NCBI GenBank assembly: GCA_002633005.1
Contig: NMRA01000073.1
Location: 1,066,213-1,118,211 of the forward strand
DNA from: Phoronis australis
Taxonomy: Eukaryota > Phoronida > Phoronidae
Length of the DNA: 51,999 nt
Reading direction: 5' to 3'
The translations under genes and the position numbers were made by a program. Position 1 is the stretch's first letter. Each line of letters begins with the position of its first letter. Of the stretch, positions 1 through 10,100 are shown one piece after another. The notes under the pieces were generated by a model. The model had not been told where the DNA came from. It ran no database searches and saw only the letters and a list, made by a program, of their open reading frames with translations.

Positions 1-430
1 AAAATAGACACTCAATAATTACTGACAAAGGCCACAGTAAACCTGGGTCAATCGTATTCACTATTGCCATTGAATTTTCGTCGGCTTTGAGGCCTTATAA
101 ACTCAACCCACTTACACAAGAAATGCTGCAGACTTATGTGAGCCACAACCAACTGAACCAAGGGTTGGTCAATATTCACAAAATAGACACTCAATAATTA
201 CTGACCAAGGCCACAGTAAACCTGGGTCAATCGTATTCACTATTGCCATTGAATTTTCGTCGGCTTTGAGGCCTTATAAACTCAACCCACTTGCACAAGA
301 AATGCTGCAGACTTATGTGAGCCACAACGGCAACTGAACCAAGGGTTGGTCAATATTCACAAAATAGACACTCAATAATTACTGACCAAGGCCACACTAA
401 ACCTGGGTCAATCGTATTCACTATTGCCAT
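1..430. repeat. 179-181 bp tandem repeat, about 2.4 copies
   Basis: The unit starting aaaatagacactcaataatt at position 1 recurs at 180 and 361. Copies 1 and 2 differ by a 2 bp insertion and a few substitutions; copy 3 breaks off near 430. The array is cut by the window edge, so its true size is unknown. It lies where the 3' part of QNG1 would be expected. Confidence 0.9.
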
Positions 431-1079
431 GATGGAATGAGCACGGTCGAAACAAAATGTGTTTAGCCCGTGTCATAGCACTCAAACTGGGTCGGGGTCG
501 AGGACCTGACATCACTCGCCGTATAATGGAAGAAATTTGATATTCATAAAATTTGCAAATACACTTATAAGGTGGTGAGTCCTTCATTGTAATCCGCCTT
601 TGTGTATGGTTGAAACACGGTTTCTTGAAATGTGTCGAACAAAGTGTGGCTCCCAACTGAATGCACTACACTGACACTTCACACTCTCACGTGATGCACA
701 AACTGACGCAATTTATGTGTAAGTTTCATGTATTTAGGAAATTTGAACACACAGAGATACTCTCAGTGAATTTGCTGTTACTGCGGCTTCCACAAACGCA
801 CCTTTCCATATCTGCAAAAGGCGGCTCTCTGCAGACTTTCCTCACAAATCCTCAGTATCGCACTGATAAAAATAACGACAACGGAGATGGTCTGCCACCC
901 ATTACATACAACCCTGATAACAGAAAAATATGTTTTTTATTTTTGGCTTGTTTCTTAGCAACAGGCTATTAAATCTCTAAATAAAATTCTTTTTGGGACA
1001 CAGGGTCATGGTGGGAACTCTTTAAAGTCTGCATATACTATAACTAAAATGACGAAAGAGGGGCAAAAGGGAGACTTAC
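431..1079. other. Non-coding stretch beyond the last visible QNG1 exon
   Basis: Presumed QNG1 intron. I looked on the minus strand for the conserved C-terminal blocks of the family (around the human KRAQILVADTW and MFADYRLPQ segments) and found none. The short open frames here look like chance. Confidence 0.5.
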
Positions 1080-1207
1080 TGACCCTTTCTGCCCATGAAT
1101 TCGTTCTCGTCTCTAAAGGAAGGAAAGTTGCTGAGTACTATTTCCAGCAGTTTTTGAGCACTTTGGCTGCACTGTTTCACACAGTTGAAAAAGGTGCCAC
1201 CAAATTT
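1080..1207 (-). CDS. QNG1: QNG1 coding exon 4
   Basis: The exon is 128 nt (42 codons plus 2 nt), with acceptor ttcttttcag and donor gtaagt. It begins [20 protein letters not shown] and ends near FMGRKGQ, matching human EKFGGSFLNCV...SAQKLMHLVVESFPSYRD. The next exon must begin in phase 2; none is recognisable in the remaining 1079 bases. Confidence 0.9.
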
Positions 1208-4200
1208 CTGAAAAGAAAATTGATTTCAAAATGTAGAGTCTGATTCTGAAATATTTTTGATTATGGAAAATTGTCAGGACATAATGTGGATGAGAAGTGA
1301 AATTTAATTTTAATTTTCATTTTTTCACAAAAGTAGCATCAAATAAATGCCATATCTTTTATAAGATCAATATCACAGCTACCATCAGACAATGATTCTG
1401 TGAAATTGTTGGCGTTGAAAATTGAAAAAGGTCAATATAGGCAATTATTTTGCCAAACATTGGCCAGATGTAAACATGTTATTCTGAATCACGGTAATTT
1501 TAAGGTTCACCTTAGTCACAATGAAAAGTTAACACAAGGGGGGACCAAGAAGTTACGTTCCTAGTGGAAAAACGAGATGTTTATAGGTTCAGCATATAAA
1601 ACTTATTTTTTACAGTAGATCAAGGAAAAGCAGTGCATACAATAAAGATTTAAATAAGATCTACTTGAAAGCAGAACTATCAAAAGCACCAACAGAGGGT
1701 GTTGCAGGTTACAACCATTCAAAGCTTATATAATAATGAGTTGCAAACAACAGATTAAATTTGATTAAAAAAATAAAATCAAGAAAAAACATATTGGCCG
1801 TCAATTTTCATAATGATCCTTTGAGTGGTTTGGCAGAAAGGGAGACACACGTCAAAAACATAAGAAAAATATGTTGAAAGGCCACCAGGTGGAACAGAAA
1901 CAAATCAAATCTCTCCGAAAACAAGAAAGCATTGTTGTCTCCTAAATAAAAACTTATTTGCCGAATTTCATGAAAATAGATTATGAACTCTGAAGATGCA
2001 GAGGCAACCAGTGGCACAGTGGTATTTGGATCATTTCGACACTTATAACTGTTTGTGGCTCCATTGGAACAGATCTTTCAAATTTCACAAAGCTCCTTCA
2101 AAGGCAAGGAGATTTAGCCGGAAATGCAAACAAAAAACAAAATTGCCACTGGGGGTGACACAGTAGTCGGACACCAGAAAAAGGACTCAAAAATAAGAAA
2201 AATGCCCACAAGGTGGCATACAATCCATCGGATCCTTCCAAAAATGGAATGGCATCACGCCTTCTTATTAAAAACGTATTTCCTGAATTTCATGAAAATC
2301 CATCACGGAACTCCAAAGATAGAGAATCAAAGTATGTGGATTGACCTGAAACTTATCGTCATTTGTCACCAGCCGCATAGGAACAGAACTGCCAAATGTC
2401 GATAAGATCCTGCATGGGGTTTAGAAGGTAGAACAGCAGACGTCGGTCGCCGGACGTCTTGGCAGAGATGACGAAAATATGCACCCACGTATAAATATGT
2501 GAGTGCATAAGGTTTACCTCAACCAGTGTGGTGCCTGCCTGGTGCAGATTGGCCAGTCGCTCTTCTAACATGGGCATAGGACACAAGGAGTCCGAACGAA
2601 AGACATGGGTCAACTCCTCCAGGGAGATCTTGGAATAATACTTGGGATCTGTGAGTGGAATGCCTTCCTAAAATAAGTACATACGCAACAGCAAGTGGTC
2701 AGGAGTATTTCTACATCATGTACTGTTCACAGTGTCACACCATTTGCACCAAATGAACCCGTGACAATGTAACTCACTACTTAACACTGACACAAGACCA
2801 GACTGAAGAATATTGCTAGACCTTTCCAATATATCCGAGAAACAGGCAGATTGGAAGACGAACCACAATGAAACAAGCAATAAGGATTCTATATGGGACA
2901 TAAACTTTTGTGTGGCCTAAGCACACCTGGTGTGCATCAATCCACATCATCAGGACACCTTGTCTACTTGTTTTTATTCATCAACTCTCTGAAAATACCA
3001 CTATGAGAATTCAAAAGGCTATAAAATCGCCCTTTGTCATCAATAATACTTTCCTTCGACTTACAACATATTACACAATAAAACTGGTCTCAACTCACAC
3101 TTTACTAAGACAAGGAATGATTCCTAGGCTATAGAACCAGCTTGGTGATGCTAGAGACCACACTCGGTGCATAAAATGTACAGTTTATCAAGCCTAATCT
3201 CAAGGTACAGCCAAGTATCAGTTTTTCAAAAAGCCAGAAATTTCTAATCCTAATAACAAACAAGTTCAGACCAGATTTACAGCCGTAAGTGTCCAATTCG
3301 AAAGGGGGTATTTGTGGAAGGCGGGTTTAGAGGCGTGAGAGTAAAGCTTGATGTCATTGAAATGAGGTTATAACAACCAATTAGCATTGCTTACATCTAG
3401 CGCCCTGTTGACAGCAGCACATAGTGACCAATAGCCTGTGTGTTCCATCCCTCCGTATTTCACACAATACTTCTTGCTGCTGTCCTCCGACCAGAATGAG
3501 AAGTTTAACGTGTCCACAAAGAACAGCCAATCAACTGCCGACTGGTCTTTGGAAGTTGGATTCAGTGGGTGTTCCTCCCAAGTCCATGGCTTGCCATTAT
3601 CCATCAAGTCTAGCAACTGAAAACAGAGTTCAAATTTAATGTAGGAAATTATGCACCCAAGGATACCATTCACATTAATATGTGTAGTAAAACATGAGGG
3701 CTCACATCACCAGAAAATGAAGAAGTGTTATTAGAGGAATAAAGGCTCTTCTGCTTTCAAGAACTGGGGGCATCAGTGACACCTTCAAAACTTTTATGCG
3801 TGTGCTCTATGGACATGGTGCCCATCATGACAAAATGGTACCACTGTCATTAGATCAAGAGTCAGTGGAAAAATTTAGGGCAAGACTTTTAAGTGGTCGT
3901 CAGTCTCCATTTAAACCCTGTGTAGAAATGTTGTATTTACATTTTAGTATTTAAACAGAATCATGGACCACAAAACACTTATCATGAACTAAAACTCTTA
4001 CCACTATCTACATAACAGTAATACCACTTACTGCAAGAACCTTTACATAGCACTGCAATAATTTCTACCAAAATGCACTTATTGGCAATGAGAGAGCCTT
4101 AATTAAAACTTTGTCAAGAGCCAATGAAAAATGGACTGCGACTCACAGCCCGTGGCCCGTAGTTTGAGCAACCCTAAGGCTACATGGTAAGGTAAGAGTT

Positions 4201-4833
4201 CTTGCAGTGGAGAATTACCCAACCACTGCAATGGAATGATCTCTACAGACTGCATATCTGTCTACTGGCTGCTTTAGTATATCCCATAATCCTTTGTGTT
4301 ATACATGGAAAAGGTCAGATATGACTTCAGCATAGGCAGGGACGGAGGTGCGATAGTTGAAAACGGATCCAAGCATGTATTTAGGTTACCAATTGATGGG
4401 GAATAAACATTGACGGATGGTTTTGTCAAAAAAGTTACGAAAATACGGTAATTCTACACATATTTCAAACAAAAATAACTGCCAAAATAGTCATTTTTCC
4501 AGTTTTCAAAGTTTGATTACTTTATTGCAAATAATGGAAAATGTAGCAACAGTTGTTTTATGACATCAAAATTGATTTCGTCAAATTTGTCTACGAAAAT
4601 AAAGATCAAAGAAAATTTTATTCTATTACTTTAATGGCCGGCTATATATTTTGGGCTAAATACGTGCAGATTTACTGTAGTGTTATTTCCTTAGAGGTCT
4701 CTAGTAAAGTTCACAGAACAGTTTTTACCTTCTTTGCAAACTCTTTCACGCCCTTATTGTTGATGCTTACGTCTCGGCTCTTATCGGCTATAAACTGACA
4801 TGATTCCAGAACAGGAACCACAGTGGAAGACAT
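1080..4833 (-). CDS. QNG1: QNG1-like queuosine 5'-phosphate N-glycosylase, 5' four coding exons (partial)
   Basis: Family role: Q_salvage/DUF2419 proteins (human QNG1, formerly C9orf64) release queuine from queuosine 5'-monophosphate so that tRNA-guanine transglycosylase can reuse the base. Seen here: four minus-strand exons, 4729-4833, 3395-3616, 2518-2667 and 1080-1207, join with intact GT-AG junctions and matching phases to 201 codons plus 2 nt. Residues of exon 2 ([25 protein letters not shown]), exon 3 ([12 protein letters not shown], then the LEERL region) and exon 4 ([24 protein letters not shown]) align in order with human QNG1, which is about 340 residues long. The start is the ATG at 4833, giving [20 protein letters not shown], which matches the family N-terminus. 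About 140 C-terminal residues are missing: I see no further matching exon between 1 and 1079, so they should lie left of the window. The gene is divergent from the FGD-like gene. No frame damage is visible. Confidence 0.93.
1208..2517. other. QNG1 intron 3 with two diverged copies of a short repeat
   Basis: About 1850-2050 and 2190-2400 share a diverged block containing a ggtgg/ccaggtgg motif and a later gaatttcatgaaaat motif. Related sequence is seen near 29890-29990 and 39590-39920. No other feature is recognised. Confidence 0.45.
2518..2667 (-). CDS. QNG1: QNG1 coding exon 3
   Basis: The exon is 50 codons, phase 0, with acceptor ttattttag and donor gtaaac. It reads [19 protein letters not shown], then FRSD and MPMLEERL, then TLVE. 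It matches the family region around EGIPITSASYY and PLVEERHRIL in human QNG1. Confidence 0.93.
2668..3394. other. QNG1 intron 2
   Basis: Non-coding. I see no gene, structured element or clear repeat here. Confidence 0.6.
3395..3616 (-). CDS. QNG1: QNG1 coding exon 2
   Basis: The exon is 74 codons, phase 0 at both ends, with acceptor ctgttttcag and donor gtaagc. It carries the most conserved family block, [10 protein letters not shown]...[14 protein letters not shown]. It is the strongest single piece of evidence for the gene. Confidence 0.95.
3617..4728. other. QNG1 intron 1
   Basis: Non-coding. A degenerate copy of the GTAAAATCTCACC short inverted-repeat family core (caaaaataactgccaaaat, then ttttcaaagtttg) lies at about 4458-4535. 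Nothing else is recognised. Confidence 0.5.
4729..4833 (-). CDS. QNG1: QNG1 coding exon 1
   Basis: This exon encodes 35 codons from the initiator ATG to ...GVKEFAKK, followed by the donor gtaaaaac. It ends in phase 0. The stretch [12 protein letters not shown] corresponds to the N-terminal helix of the family (human SSKFIAENSRDV). Confidence 0.88.
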
Positions 4834-5366
4834 GACCTGGAAATATTGCACAAAATAAGACATGCAGCAAATCTCACCACAAATCTTAACTCACAGTTAA
4901 AGCTCACCAATTTCAGACAAAAAAATTTGCCAAACTTACATTTTTCAATTTTTGAGGGCTTCTTAATGTACTTGTGAATGCCCACAATTCTTTAAAATGT
5001 TTTCTGTTGGCACCGATGGTACAGAGCTTGAATACGGCTAAGCATCAACATGATCATGAATTGTAAAAAATTACATTTATTTTATAATTAAGCTCAATTT
5101 TAATTACAACTATTTTCTTACAAGTGGCATCAGCAAGGGCATAAAAATGTGGAAAAGTTTCCAATAACTAGTATATTTCTACTCAATTTGGCTGAGAAAG
5201 ACTGAAGAAGCACAAAGTTTTGAAAAAGGCCACCGTGCCGGCAAAGGGTGCATCAATAAAGGCAGAAAATGAACCCACTTTTAAACAAGAAAATAGTTAA
5301 TTTCTCTCAGCATAAGGGTCCTAGGATTTTTACATGATACAAGTAGTGTTTTAAAGCCCAAAGAGC
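4834..5366. other. Intergenic DNA upstream of QNG1
   Basis: This is the QNG1 5' flank and probable 5' UTR/promoter; no TATA box or CpG cluster stands out. A copy of the short inverted-repeat family core (ctcaccaatttcagacaaaa) lies at about 4899-4990. Confidence 0.5.
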
Positions 5367-5511
5367 CACTCATATTGAAAAGGTGTCTGCAGCTTGTACC
5401 AAAAATTGCAGGACTCGAGCATAGGCAGTCTTCCTACCGCCCGCAATAGGGGGTCTCTCTGCAATTTTTGGTACACACCTGCAGAGTGCAGGCACCTTGT
5501 GAATATGAGTG
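5367..5511. repeat. 145 bp inverted-repeat (stem-loop) element
   Basis: The left end cactcatatt...aaggtg and right end caccttgtgaatatgagtg are reverse complements with few mismatches. Inner arms (accaaaaattgcag / ctgcaatttttggt) pair as well. The element can therefore fold almost end to end, as non-autonomous inverted-repeat transposons do. No clear target-site duplication is seen. Confidence 0.8.
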
Positions 5512-5613
5512 AACCCCCCCCCTGTTTAAAACTCTATACATAATTATAACCCGTATCAAAATGCATGGACACATTTTTAAACTAGTCGAAAATAGTTGTA
5601 ACATACAGTACCC

Positions 5614-6513
5614 TAGGCAATGACCATCGCCTCTGTTGGCCCGAAGCAGAGGCGATGTAGAGGCTATAGGCGCTCTGTACGCCGGAAGCTTTTCGGCGAA
5701 TTATGCCTCGCACCGACTAAACCATCAAAGTCACGTTGTTACAAATACCTTTTGCGCATAGAGGAACACCTTAGGAGGTTGTCGATGTGTTTAATTCCTT
5801 CCAACTCGAACAAATACTCCCGTTATGAAACTTTTTCTTCGAGCAGTCCCTATTTCAGTTCCCAAAATCGTGAACTCAACTTTTTTATACTGCGCACGCT
5901 CCAATTCATGACCTCAATCTTTAAATAGGCCAAAGGTGAGCCATTGCGGTCTTGGCAGTCAAATGTTCGTTTCCAAAATGCCACCACTTATACTTGTCTT
6001 TAATTGGCGTTACTTGAAACTGATTGTATTTCAATGAATCATTGTTTGTATTTGATAAAAACAAATGCTGTTGATATGACATTTAATAGTCTTTTTGCAC
6101 ATATTTGACATTTTAATGTTTAACAACACGGCAAATGCACGGCTGGTTCCCGGCAGCACGTACGCGAAGGGCGGGAACTTCAGCTTTCAAAGTTCGCCGG
6201 TAGGTCCGCAACTTCTGACCTTCGGCCTGGTTAAAAAAATGAAAAAGTTGAGTTCACGATTTTGGGAACTGAAATAGGGACTGCTCGAAGAAAAAGTTTC
6301 ATAACGGGAGTATTTGTTCGAGTTGGAAGGAATTAAACACATCGACAACCTCCTAAGGTGTTCCTCTATGCGCAAAAGGTATTTGTAACAACGTGACTTT
6401 GATGGTTTAGTCGGTGCGAGGCATAATTCGCCGAAAAGCTTCCGGCGTACAGAGCGCCTATAGCCTCTACATCGCCTCTGCTTCGGGCCAACAGAGGCGA
6501 TGGTCATTGCCTA
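5614..6513. mobile_element. 900 bp palindromic DNA-transposon-like element with 272 bp terminal inverted repeats
   Basis: Positions 5614-5885 and 6242-6513 are inverted copies. The same open frame is read in both arms (5620 on plus, 6507 on minus) with no amino-acid difference over 89 codons. The termini are taggcaatgacc...ggtcattgccta. A perfect 9 bp duplication acagtaccc flanks the element (5605-5613 and 6514-6522). Each arm also has an internal inverted repeat catcgcctctg / cagaggcgatg. No transposase is encoded in the 356 bp centre. A 9 bp duplication with long inverted ends suggests a Mutator-like or fold-back non-autonomous element; this class is inferred. Confidence 0.88.
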
Positions 6514-6639
6514 ACAGTACCCATGACTATGAACAAGGGTGAACAGGTGAAAACAGAATGAATGTACTATGCCTACGCCACAGCAGGGCTGAGCTTCTGT
6601 TCAGAGGAAGATGTGCGAAACTCACGTTACTGTACTCTG

Positions 6640-6695
6640 TAGACAATGACCATCGTCTCTGCTGATGCACAGATGATGCCGATGGTCAAAGTCTA
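6640..6695. repeat. 56 bp inverted repeat related to the 900 bp element
   Basis: The sequence tagacaatgaccatcgtctctg at the left and gatggtcaaagtcta at the right form near-perfect inverted ends. The left end differs only slightly from the terminus of the 900 bp element (taggcaatgaccatcgcctctg). It looks like a deleted or minimal family member. Confidence 0.7.
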
Positions 6696-6899
6696 ACGCT
6701 ACTGTAGCCTAATGATGCATGTGTCGAGTGTGGACAGCACTAATGTACTTATGTCTACACAACAGCTACTTTTGAAGACGGTTCATTCTTGCACACAACT
6801 TACTTCAGTGGTTCTTCACGTCTGAACCAGAACGATCAACTTGCGATCCTTTGTTTACGCCTATGCAAGCACTTTTTAAGAAAGCGCTGTCTGGTCAAA

Positions 6900-7056
6900 A
6901 TGAAGTTGCGCGCCAAATGATGCGCAGTCTCTCACTTCCGGGTTTTCATTTCCGCGTTGGATGGACGTCACTGATAACGGTTTGTAGAGATGTTCACATT
7001 GTCATTGTCATTGTCATTCACATGAAATCTGGAGCGGAAAAATGTCATAGCAAAGC
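6900..7056 (+). promoter_or_regulatory. Candidate promoter / 5' UTR of the FGD-like gene
   Basis: Directly upstream of the proposed start codon there is a relatively CpG-rich patch. It holds an E2F-like site (gcgccaaa, reverse of TTTGGCGC, 6910-6917) and an ETS-like cacttccggg (6933-6942). No TATA box is evident. A short (attgtc)n run lies near 7000-7020. The promoter call rests on motif and position only. Confidence 0.35.
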
Positions 7057-7117
7057 ATGGAGGGCACTTCGACCGTTAAGCTTTTGGCTGCTTCCTTTGA
7101 TAAGGGAGAATTCGCAG
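7057..7117 (+). CDS. FGD-like: FGD-like coding exon 1 (proposed start)
   Basis: An ATG in context aaagcATGg opens 20 codons (MEGTSTVKLLAASFDKGEFA) plus one base before the donor gtttgt. The one-base phase fits exon 2, which begins with two bases, giving Val at the junction. The whole ten-exon frame closes only with a phase-1 first exon such as this. There is no protein-family match for this short piece, so an alternative first exon in the 20 kb intron is possible. Confidence 0.5.
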
Positions 7118-10100
7118 GTTTGTTGACTTTTCATTCCTAAGAATCAAGAAAATTTTGGTAAGCACAATAACAATAAACAGGTATAACCACTGCCAGCATC
7201 GATCCACGACCACAGGCAGACGAATTTCCCAATGACACATAACCGTATGAGAAATATATTACAGAGTTGGTGCCAGGGGTTGATAAGAGGAATGGGTAAA
7301 TTCATGGGCTTGTGCTGGCATCTTTGTGGCCTTTAAATCATCCCCATCAACATGAACAGCGTCATATAATCATTATAAGAATGACATAATGTAGAACAGC
7401 TGATGTGAGGTGCCAAGGCACGGGTAAAAAACTAAGCCGAGTAGACTGTCTTAGGCAAATGTCAACTGGCAGCCCTGGTTGTGTTGGACGCAGGTCCCTA
7501 AGTAAGGTCGGAGAACATGGTAACATAGACATTCTGAAAGTCAAGCCACAAGCCCGCTGACAACCCGCGGCTATCCGCACCATTCCCCTGGATTGTTAAA
7601 ACCGAGAAGTTTCTAAAATCATGACCAGTAGATCTAGAATCGCGTTGGGTTGAACTTGACAAACAAGTCTATTGCGTTAGTAAACAATGTTGTGGCAGTA
7701 AGACTAAGTAAGAGGGTCAGAAATCCTCTTGTATAACCAACTTGCGTTAACTTAGTTCCCTGCTATGAATGTCCATTGCCAGCTCTGTAATGTCCAACTA
7801 CTGTCACAAATTATCATAGACTGGACTGCAGAGCAAAATGAAATTTGGTAAAGTAAGGAACCCGTAACAGGAATTGTGACTCTTCTGCCTCACGGTGATC
7901 AGGGTGATCGTATTTCCTATATGTTACTTTGGAGCTACATGGCTGTTAGTGGCATTCTTTTTCCCATAGTTTATTGAATTGCCTCTGGCATTTTGTACGA
8001 GCTATATTAAGACAAAGTAAAATTTGTCTCTGCTGACCTCAGTAATATTAACCTATCCGTGGGCATGTATTTTAATGAGGATGACCCTGCTGTTTGCGGG
8101 TGAAAACACTGCCTAATTTGCGTTTTCAAGCTTACTGGTTTGTGTTAGTCAACGTAAAACTTACAAAAGAGAATGCCACATACTGTAAACAGGGAAGCTC
8201 TGTTGTTTGGTGTTATTTTTTGTCTTAGAATTCATACCAATTGGTGGTTTTCTTGTACAACTGGATCCTGCTTTTTCAAATCCGTACAAAAAATTGCCAA
8301 AATGGCCAAGTTTCCATTTTACCATATAGCATACTGGATTGCTCAAAATGCTCAGATTTCATTGTGTGTTTTGTTGATGACGGCAGTTGAATAAACTCTA
8401 GGAAGAAGTTTTCCTTATGGTTGTTTAGTTTTGTTGAAAATTTTGATACACCGTAATAGAATGTTGTTTTATGCCATATTATTCTCAAAATCGACAAAAA
8501 ATTGCGGTATTCAAAGAATTGATGAGGTGTGCCCGAAGACAAATTGCAAAAAGTGTCAGCCTTATGGAATGGTAAAGGTCACGTGGTAGGTTAGAAGACA
8601 ATTGTTTATATACAATTGTCCTGTAAAAGTTACGCCCTAATGATTTTCAGACATTCAAGTAGTTCATTGTCTCCTCTCTTTTGGTTAGTGGTTGAGAAGC
8701 AACAGTCACTTACAGGGGTCCAGCATATTGAGAACCAGCCTCATACCTCTTACTCAGTGGAGACATCTGGTTCTCAAAATGCCAGACCGCTGTAAGCAGC
8801 TGTGTAAGCTCATTGGTGTGTCTTGGCTGTAAAAAGTCAGTTATGATGTGATGTTGGATTTCATAAACTTTATTGGAGACCTCACTACATGCCATATTAT
8901 GACTCACAACTATTTAGGGTCATAAGAATGGTGTCGCAAGTCACTGGTTGTGGACTCCTTGAGAAATTGGGAAACCCATTTTGGATGTCATGTTTTTGAA
9001 ATCCTGGGTGAAGCCCGCTGACAGTATCGCTAAAACCACCAAAAACTTCTACATTTGGCTGTATAGATTGTCTGTTGTCAACTTGGTTTTATTTGAATAC
9101 AGAAAGGGTCTGTCACATGTCTGGTCACCACTGCTGTAGGAGATTGAAGCTTTAAGCATTTTTTTACTCAAAACTTTTGAAAATTCTCTAGTATTTGGAC
9201 GTACTTCATTTATCTCAGGAATGGAAACTTCTCCACGTTCTAACGAGTTCCACCATGTTGCTTTTTGGAGTTCCACCATGTTGCTTTTTGGAGTTCCACC
9301 ATGTTGCTTTTTGGAGTGATGTAGTCAGCCCATGGCATAAGACAGTGGTGTGGTCATGTGACATGGTCAACTGCGATGTGGTGCTGTTGTTTTTGTCCCA
9401 TTGCCTGCTGCTACATAATGTCTGCGAGTACCGTTGTTCTGGAATTAAATTATCTTAAATTAGCCATAACGTAAGCCTTCAGGGCATTCTTTTTATAGAC
9501 TTTCACTCTCTGAAGACCTCATTGTGTCAGTTCTTGATGGGTTATTCTTGTGACAAAAACATTATATCGTTATATGGCAGAAATAACAAGCTTAGGACCT
9601 TATCTCATTTGGAAATAGATTTCAGTAGCTAATTTAAGGTCCATGTTCAAGTTCATAGACATGAGTGACCCTAGAATGGGTTCAAGTGTAAGTTGAACTG
9701 TTTTCTTTTAATGGAAGTCATTCAAATGCACCAGGAAGCCTACTGTCACCATTTTATATCCAGAGACTGTTTTATGAAAATGTAAAGACTTAATTTTGAT
9801 TATTAGTTTTTGCCATCTGCACAGCTCAACATGTAGCTTAAAGTAATAATAACTTTGAACTGTTGCAAAATGTGAGAAGGGTCTGTAAGTAAAAGCAACA
9901 AAAGCTTAAACTTCAGCCAGTTTGTTTTTTATGTCGGAACAGATAAATCTCATATTTTTCTTTTGATGTAATAAAAATTCCACATGAGCATCAAATTCTT
10001 CTGTACTATGTTTTTATGAATTTAAAAACATGGTAAATGGACTTATGTTGAGACTGAATGTTGCTACTCAATACTACAGCAGTTAATGTCATGTTTTGTT

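Noticed and set aside
1-430. CRISPR-like array
   Set aside because: The repeat units are contiguous 179-181 bp copies with no spacers, in an animal genome.
5620-5928. Open frames of 102 and 106 codons in the arms of the 900 bp element
   Set aside because: The same frame appears in both arms because they are inverted copies. It does not resemble a transposase, and openness is explained by GC-rich repeat sequence.
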